This document shows, piece by piece, positions 7,635-16,373 of a DNA stretch of 21,512 bases (position 1 is its first letter; each line of letters starts with the position of its first letter). A model generated the notes under the pieces. That model searched no databases. It was not told where the DNA came from and saw nothing but the letters and a program-made list of their open reading frames with translations. A program made the translations under genes and the position numbers. Origin of the DNA: Rickettsiaceae bacterium (GTDB taxonomy: Bacteria > Pseudomonadota > Alphaproteobacteria > Rickettsiales > Rickettsiaceae); contig JAIOYM010000009.1 of NCBI GenBank assembly GCA_021741085.1, positions 1 to 21,512 on the forward strand, in the 5' to 3' direction.

Positions 7635-10055
7635 ATGTTTCAAATATTTCGTAATTTACCACTAAAAGAAAAATATTTCTTAAGAGAGAAATATCAAAGT
7701 GATTTTATTCCCTATAAATGTCATTGGAACAAAAACACAGTTATAACGAAAAACAATGAGTTATTGCAAGTAATAAAAATAGGTGGTTTTTCTTTTGAAA
7801 CAGCTGACGATCAAGATTTAGATATACGCAAGACTATGCGTAATACTTTGTTTAAAAACATGAGCGCGGGGAATATTATTCTTTATTTTCATACTATAAG
7901 ACGTAAAAAACCTTTAAGCGCGAAATCTTATGATTATAATATTGACCCTACTTTAAAGCTATCCAAAGATTTTGTTACCTATCTAAAGCAAGAGTGGCAA
8001 AAGAAATATTCCACTTTTCAGTCTTATGCTAATGAACTTTACCTAACAATAATGTATCAGCCCGATACAGGTGGTGTAGCAATTTTAGAGTATTGGTATA
8101 AAACTTTGATGCAAAAGTCTGTTAAGAACTCGTGGGAAAAAGATATGCAAGACAGCTTTAGTGCTTTAGATGAGATGTCTGCGCGAGTTTTAAACACATT
8201 TCGTGATTACGACGCTGAATTACTGGAAGTAAAAGAAACAAAAGATGGTGTATACTGCGAGATATTGGAATTTTTAGGTACCATTATAAATTCTGGTCAG
8301 AGTTCTAAGGTTCTTTTCCCTACGTCAAATCTAGACAAATATCTTTCTACACACAGATTATTTTTTAAGAATAAAACTATAAACGTAAGAAGTCCATCTC
8401 ACGAAAAATATGCTGGTATAATTAGTATACAAGAATATGGTCCTAGCACAAATGTGGGAGTATTTGATGGCATGCTACAAGCTCCATTCGAATTTGTAAT
8501 GACCCAGAGCTTTACATCTATTAACAGAACTGTTGCCGTGGGTAAGATGCAATTGCAACAAAATAGACTTATACAGGCTGGGGATAAAGCTGTTTCTCAA
8601 ATAGTAGAGATTAGCAAAGCGCTAGATTTAGCTACAAGTGGTGATGTAGGCTTTGGAGACCATCATCTTACAGTGCTTTGTGTAGCTGACAGCGAAAAAG
8701 AATTAGAAAACAACCTTTCTCAAACCGCTGTAGAATTATCTAATTGCGGGATACAACCCGTCAGAGAAAGAATAAACCTTGAGGCATGTTATTGGGGGCA
8801 GCTGCCTGGTAACATATCATATATACAACGAACAGCCACTATTAGCACCTTAAACCTAGCTAGCTTTGCCTCCATGCATAATTATCCAGTTGGTCAAGAA
8901 AGAAATAATCATTGGGGCGAATACGTAACAATATTGGATACTACATCCAATACGCCTTATTATTTCAATTTTCATGTGCGTGATGTTGGTCATACTTTAA
9001 TTATAGGTCCTACCGGTGCAGGTAAAACTGTTTTGATGAATTTTCTATGTGCGCAGGCGCAGAAATTCAAACCGCGTATGTATTTTTTTGATAAAGATCA
9101 TGGAGCTGAAATTTTTATTAGGGCACTAGGTGGAGTTTATACAGAAATAAATCCTGGAGAACAATGTAACTTCAATCCTCTACAACTTCCAGACAACGGG
9201 GAAAATAGAAATTTTCTACTTACTTGGCTTAAATTATTAGTCACTGCCAACGGTGAAACTGTAAACGCAGAAGAAATTAAATTATTATCTCTTGCAATTG
9301 AAGGAAATTACAGATTAAACCAAAAAGATAGAAAATTATCTAACATTGTGCCTTTTTTGGGTATGGAAACTTTTGGTAGCTTAGCTAGCAGAATATCAAT
9401 GTGGCATGGTAGAGGTTCACACGCAAGAATTTTTGATAATCCAACAGATAATATCGACTTCACAAAAGCTCGTATATTCGGCTTTGAAATGGCATTGTTA
9501 TTAAAAGATAAATATAGTTTAGGACCAGTGCTTTCTTATATTTTTCATAAAATCAATATATCTTTAGATGGTTGGCCTACAATGATAGTTTTGGATGAAG
9601 CATGGGCTCTTATAGACAACCCAATTTTTGCGCCAACAATTAAAGATTGGCTGAAGGTTCTGCGTAAATTAAACACTTTTGTAATTTTTGCTACACAAAG
9701 TGTTGAAGACGCTAGTAAAAGTCAAATTAGTGATACTTTGATACAGCAAACTGCTACTCAAATTTTTCTACCTAATTTAAAAGCTACTGAGGTTTACAGA
9801 TCAGCTTTTATGCTTAGTCAAAGAGAATATCAAATAATTAGAACTACAGATCCTGGCACTAGATACTTTTTGGTTAAACAAGGTTTAAATGCTATCGTTG
9901 CTAGGGTAAATTTAAGTGGTATGAATAATATTATTAACGTACTTTCTGGAAGAACGGATATAATTTTATTACTTAACGAAATAATAAAAGAATATGGTGA
10001 TGATCCTGAAATATGGTTACCAATTTTCTATAAAAGAGTTGCTGCAAATAAATAA
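7635..10055 (+). CDS. virB4: Type IV secretion ATPase VirB4
   Basis: Inner-membrane-associated ATPase that powers assembly of and substrate transfer through the type IV secretion channel. 806 residues, normal for VirB4. The N-terminal half is the CagE/TrbE/VirB domain; the C-terminal half has Walker A GPTGAGKT (458-465), Walker B IVLDEAWAL with Asp654-Glu655, and FATQSVEDA, the sensor-like motif of this family. GAGG lies about 10 bases before the ATG. No frameshift or missing motif is seen, so the gene appears functional. virB6 begins 8 bases downstream. Confidence 0.97.
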   Translation: MFQIFRNLPLKEKYFLREKYQSDFIPYKCHWNKNTVITKNNELLQVIKIGGFSFETADDQDLDIRKTMRNTLFKNMSAGNIILYFHTIRRKKPLSAKSYDYNIDPTLKLSKDFVTYLKQEWQKKYSTFQSYANELYLTIMYQPDTGGVAILEYWYKTLMQKSVKNSWEKDMQDSFSALDEMSARVLNTFRDYDAELLEVKETKDGVYCEILEFLGTIINSGQSSKVLFPTSNLDKYLSTHRLFFKNKTINVRSPSHEKYAGIISIQEYGPSTNVGVFDGMLQAPFEFVMTQSFTSINRTVAVGKMQLQQNRLIQAGDKAVSQIVEISKALDLATSGDVGFGDHHLTVLCVADSEKELENNLSQTAVELSNCGIQPVRERINLEACYWGQLPGNISYIQRTATISTLNLASFASMHNYPVGQERNNHWGEYVTILDTTSNTPYYFNFHVRDVGHTLIIGPTGAGKTVLMNFLCAQAQKFKPRMYFFDKDHGAEIFIRALGGVYTEINPGEQCNFNPLQLPDNGENRNFLLTWLKLLVTANGETVNAEEIKLLSLAIEGNYRLNQKDRKLSNIVPFLGMETFGSLASRISMWHGRGSHARIFDNPTDNIDFTKARIFGFEMALLLKDKYSLGPVLSYIFHKINISLDGWPTMIVLDEAWALIDNPIFAPTIKDWLKVLRKLNTFVIFATQSVEDASKSQISDTLIQQTATQIFLPNLKATEVYRSAFMLSQREYQIIRTTDPGTRYFLVKQGLNAIVARVNLSGMNNIINVLSGRTDIILLLNEIIKEYGDDPEIWLPIFYKRVAANK

Positions 10056-10063
10056 AATTTAGC

Positions 10064-13000
10064 GTGTCTTTAAAAACAACTAGCCTAACATTATTATTTT
10101 TATTCAATTTCTTAAATTTTTCCTCCTTAATTTTTCTTCCACATACAGCTATTGCTACCTCAAGTACTAGCAACAATAATTCTTCTACCTCAGATGGTTC
10201 ATCTAGTGAATCTAAAGATAAGGATATAACAACTGGTAATTCCTATCTCGATAATATTCTTAATGGCTTAAAAAACATGAGTTGTGAAACTATGAAAACC
10301 TATGAGATTTTCGTTGAGGGTTCTTTTAAAAACAGCTGCATTTCAGCCACCTTATTCGACGTAACAATTGCCCCATTATTATTTCCTGGTGCTTTGGGTT
10401 TAATTAATAGAATTAGACTAAATGATAAAAAATTATTTGGAAAAGATATGTGCTCGGTTCAAGAAAGAGCCGATCCTAATGATCCTAAACTTACTTTTGG
10501 TGTATGCAATAACGTTAAAATTATAGCAATGCGGGTAGAAGTATTTGTAAAAAGTATTCCAGACTTAATCGCTGCATTTGGTAGCGGCAACTGGGACAAA
10601 ATGTGGCAAACTCTTTCAGATATAATGTTTGGCGCCAACCATTATAAAGATATGTTTGAAATACTAGAGGACAAAAGAATTGGTGATAGCGGTACTTTTT
10701 TGGATGTTGGTATTGGTTCTTTTGTTATGCCTTGGTCTATAATACGTCAGCAAGATTCAATCTGCCTAGCAACTAGAGGGGTGTTTGGAGAATTATTTGA
10801 TAGTAATTTATATTTACCTATAGGCTGCAAATACATTAGGGAACCTTTCACTCAAAGCATTTATTCGGAGGTAATCTCGGGTCAACCCAATGAAGCAACA
10901 CCAGAAAAGACTGCAAATTGCTCTAATTTGTCTACATGCTACAAAGATGTTGTAAAGAATTCAAAAGCTCTCAGATCTATAAGCTCTACAGTAGTTTATT
11001 GTGTGAATCAAGTTTTAGTTAAATCCCTTGTTAGCCCTGATGTGTGTTCAGTATCTGGTGCAAATGAACAATTAGCCAAGGGGTCTCTAAAAAAAGACAG
11101 TATGCTCTACAAAGCTCAAGACAACATGCGCAGCTTTGTAACACTTTTTTTAGTTTGCTACATAATAGCAATAGGCTGTAAGTTAGTCATCTATGGTTCT
11201 GCGCAGGAAAACGTACCAATGCTATTTCTAAAAATTATTTTAGTTATTTATTTCTCGATAGGAATAGACTTGAGAGATGGCACGAAAGATGGAGAACGTC
11301 AAGATGGTATGAGTGGATTTACTTTGCCTTTACTTATGACCGCAAGTAATACATTTGCATCTTGGCTTATGAATTCAGGAAGTAGTAACTTATGTAATTT
11401 TTCAAAGGAAAAGTATGCAGAAAATTTTGAATTTTTAGCATTATGGGACAGCTTGGATTGTAGAATTGGTCATTATTTAGGCATAGATATGTTGTCTGAA
11501 TTTTATGCCGAAAATTTTAAAAAGGATAATAGTTGGGATAAGCTATTTGGCTTAAGTTTCCCCGTGCCACCATATCTATATCTATTAGCAATAGGGCTTT
11601 ACACAGGCTATACAACTTTAACAGAATTAGCTTTAGCATACCCTATATTAATCATATCGGTAATGGCTTATTTTGTTCAAGTTTTTGTCGCTTCAATAAT
11701 TATGATTTTGGTATTCGGCATAATGGCTCCAGTTTTTGTCCCTATGGTGTTATTTAAAGCCACAAAAAAATATTTTGATAAGTGGCTAAACATAATGATC
11801 TCTTGTTCACTTCAGCCTATGGTTGTATCAGCATTTTTGGTAGTTATGTTTTCTGTTTACGACAAAGGATTTTATGGCACCTGCTCACATGAGGCGATAG
11901 ATCTAGAGGGTAAAAAAGCATTTGTGCTTAACGACGACAAAAGTAAATACTCACTACTACAAGATTATGAAAATTGCATCTACAGTTTAGGCTATATATT
12001 GCATTCCCCTGGCAAGGCTTTGTTTAAGATTGCACAAGACGGAGCGGATAAATTTTTACAGCAGAATTACGACAGTAAAAACTTTGCGGACGCCAGCAAA
12101 AATTATAGCTTTTTATCCGAAGGTGTTAAAAAAAATAAGGGTATTTTTGCCGATTTTTTTGTTGCAGTTTTTTCAAAAATCGAGAAAATATTGATGTCAC
12201 TAGTCATTGGATGTTTCATATTATATTTAATGCAAATACTCTCAGATCAATTAGCGAAGTTCGTAGCCGATCTAAGTATGGGTATAGCTTTGCCAGCTAT
12301 TGGCCCCGGTGAAATTCGAGGTCAACTAAATAAGGCGGCAGCTTTCGCTACAAGTAAATTAAATAATATGCAAAATGCTCAAAAAGGTGATAATGACCAA
12401 CCAGGAAAAGATGATAACGAAGATTCTAAAGAGTCTGAAGAGGGGGAAGATGGAAACGGATCTGAAGGTGGCGAAGGAGACGGTGGTGGCGGTGAAGGAG
12501 GAGGTGGCGGTGAAGGAGGAGGTGGCGGCAACCAAGGTTCTGGTTCTCCTATTCGCATAAATATAAGGGGGAATTTCCAGGGAAATATACATATGTCTCA
12601 CACAACTAGCACTGGGCCTGGTGGCAGTAAAACAACTACTTCCTCCTTCACTTTTTATCCAAATAATCCACCACCACCTCCGCCAACAAAAAAAGCTGAA
12701 GACTTCATTAACAAAACTCCTAATAATCAATTAGAAGTATTTTCTGAAGAAAGAAGTAACTACCAAAAATCTCTCTTGCCTCCTAGAAAAGAGGAAAAGA
12801 AAATAGAAAATGTTAAAATAGACAATTTTGGTGAAAATAAAGGAGCAAGCTCTAACGATATACAAGCAACCATAGAAAAATTCCACCAAGACAAAAATGT
12901 CAATCTATTCAAAAGTGCAGGTGAAATGATGGAAAATTCCAAAGAGGGCGAAAATAATATACAGTTCGCTTATATAGAGTTTAGTAAATATACTGCTAAC

Positions 13001-13261
13001 ATTGGTAAGGCCGAACAATCTCAAGAAGGAGCTGGCGTTGCAAAATCTGCCAAAGATCAGAAATTTAAAGACACATATGCTGCAACATTCGAAAGATATT
13101 TGACAGATAATCCATCCATGCTGAAAAATGCTGATGAATTAGGGCTAAAATTAGAAGCATCAATTGGTGGCAAAAAAGCACAAGAGTTAAGAGAGATAAA
13201 CACTAAAATCTTAAATAACCTTGGTGTTTCTAGAACTAAAAAATTGGAAGATATAGAGTAA
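10064..13261 (+). CDS. virB6: VirB6-family type IV secretion membrane protein with long C-terminal extension
   Basis: Polytopic inner-membrane channel component of the type IV system (TrbL/VirB6 family). The GTG start is chosen because it gives a good signal peptide (a hydrophobic run ending in LPHTAIA at about residue 31) and lies 8 bases after virB4; no strong SD is visible. A Cys-containing exported region of some 320 residues comes first. Membrane segments lie at about 355-375, 384-401, 499-560 (several), 574-599 and 707-725, the central block being the VirB6 core. A non-membrane extension of ~320 residues follows: acidic/Gly-rich (~785-825), a proline run (~868-873), then a charged, helix-like tail. 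At 1065 residues it is far longer than Agrobacterium VirB6 (~295), as is usual in Rickettsiales. The tail may be exposed or proteolysed; this is inference. Confidence 0.9.
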   Translation: MSLKTTSLTLLFLFNFLNFSSLIFLPHTAIATSSTSNNNSSTSDGSSSESKDKDITTGNSYLDNILNGLKNMSCETMKTYEIFVEGSFKNSCISATLFDVTIAPLLFPGALGLINRIRLNDKKLFGKDMCSVQERADPNDPKLTFGVCNNVKIIAMRVEVFVKSIPDLIAAFGSGNWDKMWQTLSDIMFGANHYKDMFEILEDKRIGDSGTFLDVGIGSFVMPWSIIRQQDSICLATRGVFGELFDSNLYLPIGCKYIREPFTQSIYSEVISGQPNEATPEKTANCSNLSTCYKDVVKNSKALRSISSTVVYCVNQVLVKSLVSPDVCSVSGANEQLAKGSLKKDSMLYKAQDNMRSFVTLFLVCYIIAIGCKLVIYGSAQENVPMLFLKIILVIYFSIGIDLRDGTKDGERQDGMSGFTLPLLMTASNTFASWLMNSGSSNLCNFSKEKYAENFEFLALWDSLDCRIGHYLGIDMLSEFYAENFKKDNSWDKLFGLSFPVPPYLYLLAIGLYTGYTTLTELALAYPILIISVMAYFVQVFVASIIMILVFGIMAPVFVPMVLFKATKKYFDKWLNIMISCSLQPMVVSAFLVVMFSVYDKGFYGTCSHEAIDLEGKKAFVLNDDKSKYSLLQDYENCIYSLGYILHSPGKALFKIAQDGADKFLQQNYDSKNFADASKNYSFLSEGVKKNKGIFADFFVAVFSKIEKILMSLVIGCFILYLMQILSDQLAKFVADLSMGIALPAIGPGEIRGQLNKAAAFATSKLNNMQNAQKGDNDQPGKDDNEDSKESEEGEDGNGSEGGEGDGGGGEGGGGGEGGGGGNQGSGSPIRINIRGNFQGNIHMSHTTSTGPGGSKTTTSSFTFYPNNPPPPPPTKKAEDFINKTPNNQLEVFSEERSNYQKSLLPPRKEEKKIENVKIDNFGENKGASSNDIQATIEKFHQDKNVNLFKSAGEMMENSKEGENNIQFAYIEFSKYTANIGKAEQSQEGAGVAKSAKDQKFKDTYAATFERYLTDNPSMLKNADELGLKLEASIGGKKAQELREINTKILNNLGVSRTKKLEDIE
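12485..12526 (+). repeat. In-frame 18-bp Gly/Glu minisatellite in virB6
   Basis: The unit GGTGGC-GGTGAAGGAGGA occurs twice in perfect tandem, followed by a third GGTGGC, within a longer Gly/Glu stretch. The 18-bp unit keeps the frame, so copy changes would alter only linker length. The patch is much richer in G than its surroundings. Confidence 0.9.
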
Positions 13262-13306
13262 GATTTTCTTGTTGTCAGGAGTATTTATATAGAAGAATTG
13301 TTTGCG

Positions 13307-13790
13307 CTGGATTGCCACGCTACGCTCGCAATAACTCTTCTGCATTACCGCTAGGGGATTTTGTTTCTTCTTTTATATTGGAATGGCTAAAATGCCTATA
13401 AGTAATATATTTGCGTCATCACGAGCGTGAGCTTGCGAACTAGCGTGGTGATCCAGTTATTAATTTCTTTTTAAATATGTAAGTAAGAGTTATTTGCCCT
13501 GGATTGCCACGGCGCTAACGCTTCTCGCAATGACGCTACCACATTACCGCTAGGGGATTTTGTTTCTTTTATATTACAATTGCCGCAATGCCTATCAGTC
13601 ATAGATTCGTGTCATCACGAGCCGTGAGCCTGCGAACCAGCGTGGTGATCCAGTTATTAATTTCTTTTTAAATATGTAAGTAAGAGTTATTTGCCCTGGA
13701 TTGCCACGGCGCTAACGCTTCTCGCAATGACGCTTCTGCATTACCGCTAGGGGATTTTGTTTCTTCTTTTATATTGGAATGGCTGCAATA
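13307..13790. repeat. Tandem ~195-bp palindrome-rich repeat island, about 2.5 copies
   Basis: Units begin with CTGGATTGCCACG at 13307, 13499 and 13696 (spacings 192 and 197). Each complete unit holds a forward module (GGATTGCC...CGCAATGACGC, with ATTGC/GCAAT arms), a spacer with TTACCGCTAGGGGATTTTG, and an opposed module (13415-13456 and 13611-13653) in which TCATCACG pairs with CGTGGTGA, 8 bp with one wobble. Positions 13442-13537 and 13639-13734 are identical by eye, so duplication was recent; the outer copy is more divergent. The island fills the 606-base gap between convergent virB6 and groEL, and no gene is visible in it. A relative lies at 153-250. Confidence 0.92.
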
Positions 13791-13810
13791 ACAAAAGGCA
13801 TAAATCAACA

Positions 13811-13844
13811 CAAAAATTTAGAGCTCAAATTAACATTGAGCCCT
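13811..13844 (-). terminator. Rho-independent terminator of groES-groEL
   Basis: On the minus strand AGGGCTCAA (13836-13844) pairs with TTGAGCTCT (13820-13828), 9 bp with one G-T, around a 7-base loop, and is followed by AAATTTTTG. It lies 24 bases past the groEL stop. Confidence 0.75.
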
Positions 13845-13867
13845 AATTAAAAATTTCTAAAAAATTA

Positions 13868-15523
13868 TTAGAAATCCATGCCTCCGCCCATGCCTGGGTG
13901 ACCACCCATAGCCGATGGACCAGATTTATTATCAGGCTTATCAACTATTGCTGTTTCAGTAGTAATAATTAAACCAGCAACAGAAGCAGCATCTTGTAAT
14001 GCGGTTCTTACAACTTTAGTTGGATCAACTATACCTTTAGCAATTAAATTCACATAATCTAGATTTTGAGCATCAAAACCAAAATTATGATCCTTACTTT
14101 CAGACAACTTACTTGTAACAATAGCTCCGCTTTCTATGCCAGCATTTTCTGCTATTTGTTTTATAGGCGCATGAAGTGCATCTTTAACAATTTCAACACC
14201 AATTCTTTGATCGTCGTTAGCTAATTTTTCCTTGAATTTAGAATCTAATATACGGCTTGCATAAAATAAAGCAGCACCACCACCAGGAACTATACCTTCC
14301 TCAACAGCAGCACGAGTAGCATGCAAAGCATCTTCAACTCTATCTTTGCGTTCTTTTACTTCTACCTCGGTAGCACCACCAACTTTAAGAACAGCAACGC
14401 CCCCGGCCAATTTAGCCAAACGCTCTTGTAGTTTTTCTTTATCGTAATCAGATGTGCTGTCGGCAATATTTTTACGAATCTGACTAACTCTAGCATCTAT
14501 ATCAGCTTTATCTCCACTACCACTAATTATGGTTGTATTTTCTTTAGTAATAGCAACTTTTTTTGCTGAACCCAACATTTCAAGAGTTACATTTTCAAGC
14601 TTAATTCCAAGATCCTCACTTATCATTTGCGCGCCTGTTAATGTAGCAATATCTTCTAGCATTGCTTTTCTGTTATCACCAAAACCTGGGGCTTTTACCG
14701 CAGCTATTTTTAAATTGGTACGCAATCTGTTAATTACTAAGGTAGTTAAAGCTTCACCTTCAACATCTTCTGCTATGATCAAAAGTGGGCGAGAAGAACG
14801 CATTGCACTTTCTAAAATAGGAACCAATGGCTGCAAACTAGATAATTTCTTTTCGTGAATAAGAATTAGTGGATTTTCTAATTCAACCACCATTTTTTCA
14901 TGATTGGTTACAAAATACGGAGAAATATACCCTCTATTAAATTGCATACCTTCCACCACATCTAAATCAAAAGAAAAGCTTTTGTTTTCCTCTACCGTAA
15001 TAACACCGTCTTTACCTACTTTGTGCATTGCTTCAGCAATTTTACTTCCTATTTCTTCATCTCCGTTAGCTGAAATTGTACCAACTTGAGAGATTTCAGC
15101 TTTAGTGCTTATTGTACTGCTATATGATTTGATCTTTTCAATAACTGCATTCACAGCAATATCTATACCACGTTTAACATCCATTGGATTCATTTTAGCA
15201 GCTATGGCTTTGTTACCACCAGATGCTATAGCTTGAGCAAGAACTGTAGCAGTAGTTGTTCCATCGCCAGCGTTATCAGCTGTTTTACTTGCAACAGATT
15301 TAATCAACTGAGCTCCAAGATTCTCGAATTTATCTTCTAACTCTATAGCTTTAGCCACGCTTACTCCATCTTTAGTAATTCTAGGTCCACCAAAAGATTG
15401 TTCTATGCAAACATGCCTACCTCTAGGTCCTAAAGTTACTTTTACAGCATTAGCAAGTTTGTTAACACCGTTCATAATGTCGTTACGACCGTTTTCTCCA
15501 AATTTTATATCTTTTGCGCTCAT
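13868..15523 (-). CDS. groEL: Chaperonin GroEL (Hsp60)
   Basis: Cytoplasmic chaperonin that folds proteins in an ATP-driven double-ring chamber capped by GroES. 551 residues, normal length. Visible motifs: VTLGPRGRHV (29-38), TKDGVSVAKAI with Asp52, GDGTTTATVLA with catalytic Asp87, VKAPGFGDNRKAMLEDIA, AAVEEGIVPGGGAAL in the equatorial domain, and a Gly/Met-rich end finishing GMGGGMDF. AGGAG lies 9 bases before the ATG. It is the second gene of groES-groEL (38-base gap), under a heat-shock-like promoter and closed by a clear terminator. From memory it resembles Orientia-like GroEL more than Rickettsia GroEL. Confidence 0.98.
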   Translation of the reverse strand: MSAKDIKFGENGRNDIMNGVNKLANAVKVTLGPRGRHVCIEQSFGGPRITKDGVSVAKAIELEDKFENLGAQLIKSVASKTADNAGDGTTTATVLAQAIASGGNKAIAAKMNPMDVKRGIDIAVNAVIEKIKSYSSTISTKAEISQVGTISANGDEEIGSKIAEAMHKVGKDGVITVEENKSFSFDLDVVEGMQFNRGYISPYFVTNHEKMVVELENPLILIHEKKLSSLQPLVPILESAMRSSRPLLIIAEDVEGEALTTLVINRLRTNLKIAAVKAPGFGDNRKAMLEDIATLTGAQMISEDLGIKLENVTLEMLGSAKKVAITKENTTIISGSGDKADIDARVSQIRKNIADSTSDYDKEKLQERLAKLAGGVAVLKVGGATEVEVKERKDRVEDALHATRAAVEEGIVPGGGAALFYASRILDSKFKEKLANDDQRIGVEIVKDALHAPIKQIAENAGIESGAIVTSKLSESKDHNFGFDAQNLDYVNLIAKGIVDPTKVVRTALQDAASVAGLIITTETAIVDKPDNKSGPSAMGGHPGMGGGMDF

Positions 15524-15561
15524 AAATTATTTCTCCTGTTTTATGTTTAGATTTTTTTAAT

Positions 15562-15852
15562 TTAGGCTTTTTCTATACCTAAAATGTCGGATTCTTTCAT
15601 TACCATTAATTTTTCACCGTTAATAGTAATTTCAGCTCCAGCCCATTTAGTATAAAATACTTTATCACCAACTTTCACTTCAAATGGTCTTACCGAACCA
15701 TCTTCACGATGATGACCCATACCAAGCGCAACTATTATACCTTGCATTGGCTTTTCTTTAGCTGTATCTGGTATTATTAAACCACCAGCTGTTTTTTCAT
15801 CGCTCTCAATAGGTTTAACTGCAACCCTATCATGTAATGGCACAAAACTCAT
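15562..15852 (-). CDS. groES: Co-chaperonin GroES (Hsp10)
   Basis: Forms the heptameric lid of GroEL. From the ATG at 15852 the protein is 96 residues, starting MSFVPLHDRVAVKP, which matches the usual PLHDRV start and length (E. coli 97). The frame extends five codons further upstream (TTG ATG GAG GAT GAT), but those bases contain the Shine-Dalgarno itself, so the shorter form is preferred. The mobile-loop region (about ESDEKTAGGLIIPDTAKEK) that contacts GroEL is intact. It is first in the groES-groEL operon. Confidence 0.96.
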   Translation of the reverse strand: MSFVPLHDRVAVKPIESDEKTAGGLIIPDTAKEKPMQGIIVALGMGHHREDGSVRPFEVKVGDKVFYTKWAGAEITINGEKLMVMKESDILGIEKA

Positions 15853-15856
15853 ATCA

Positions 15857-15862
15857 TCCTCC
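15857..15862 (-). promoter_or_regulatory. Shine-Dalgarno that fixes the groES start
   Basis: GGAGGA is separated by TGAT from the ATG at 15852. The alternative upstream TTG/ATG codons would overlap this element and have no comparable site of their own. Confidence 0.7.
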
Positions 15863-15959
15863 ATCAATTATTTTTATTATACTTTTTTGAATTACGCCAA
15901 TTTAGCATGTATTTAGTTTATAAAAAAAACTATAAGCATAATACACCTAGCAAGTATTG

Positions 15960-15988
15960 ATATAGAAATCCGTTGCTACAACTTCAAG
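15960..15988 (-). promoter_or_regulatory. RpoH (sigma-32)-like promoter for groES-groEL
   Basis: On the minus strand CCCTTGAA (CTTGAA at 15983-15988) is followed, 18 bases after CTTG, by TCTATAT (15960-15966). This fits the CTTG-N17/18-CYTATnT form described for alphaproteobacterial sigma-32. No CIRCE inverted repeat was seen. The leader would be about 100 bases. Confidence 0.6.
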
Positions 15989-16031
15989 GGTTTACGTGAA
16001 AATATTTTCGCTTTTTTATGAAAAATTTGAT

Positions 16032-16373
16032 TTACCAAGAATTTTCGATGATTTTTATCTTAAATAACGAGACAATAGCAAGATCAAATCTTATATCATA
16101 ATCATTGTACTTGGGATATTTCATTAAAAATATCTTCGACATAAGCTTTATTCTGCGAATTTGGGAATTATGAACCAAAAGCTGCAAATCCAGTATTGTT
16201 TTTCTATATTTAACTTCGATAAAAACTATCTTCTTTCCCTTTATTGCTATAAGGTCTACTTCCCCAAATTTATGTATTTTGAATTGCCAAGATACAATGC
16301 GGTACCAACGCAAAAAATAATATATATAAGTATAAATTTCTGCAGCTAAGCCAAAAAATTTTGACTTACGAAT
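16032..16373 (-). CDS. yraN: YraN/UPF0102 family endonuclease-like protein, probable ATT start
   Basis: UPF0102 proteins have a Holliday-junction-resolvase-like nuclease fold; their exact function is unsettled. The nuclease core FGEVDLIA...KKIVFIEVKYRK is clear. From the first conventional start (TTG, 16313) the protein has 93 residues and lacks the family N-terminus. The frame continues upstream as RKSKFFGLAAEIYTYIYYF, which matches the usual G-x-x-AE...FL..KGYRI region and gives ~113 residues, the normal length. Upstream to the stop codon TAG at 16386-16388 there is no ATG, GTG or TTG; the only plausible initiator is ATT at 16371-16373, overlapping the znuB stop by 8 bases. Coupled translation from ATT is inferred; sequencing error or start loss are alternatives. 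Confidence 0.8.
   Translation of the reverse strand: MRKSKFFGLAAEIYTYIYYFLRWYRIVSWQFKIHKFGEVDLIAIKGKKIVFIEVKYRKTILDLQLLVHNSQIRRIKLMSKIFLMKYPKYNDYDIRFDLAIVSLFKIKIIENSW

Noticed and set aside
12359..12730. Open frames on both strands across the Gly-rich part of virB6
   Set aside because: They are out-of-frame shadows of the low-complexity repeat, with no start signals.
13307..13790. CRISPR array
   Set aside because: Only about 2.5 units of ~195 bp with related, not unique, spacers; no cas genes.
13811..13844. Terminator for virB6 on the plus strand
   Set aside because: The hairpin is symmetric but the plus-strand side lacks a clean T-run and lies over 550 bases from the virB6 stop; assigned to groEL instead.
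15868..16031. CIRCE (HrcA) operator before groES
   Set aside because: No TTAGCACTC/GAGTGCTAA inverted repeat is present; only a short AT-rich dyad near 15915-15935.
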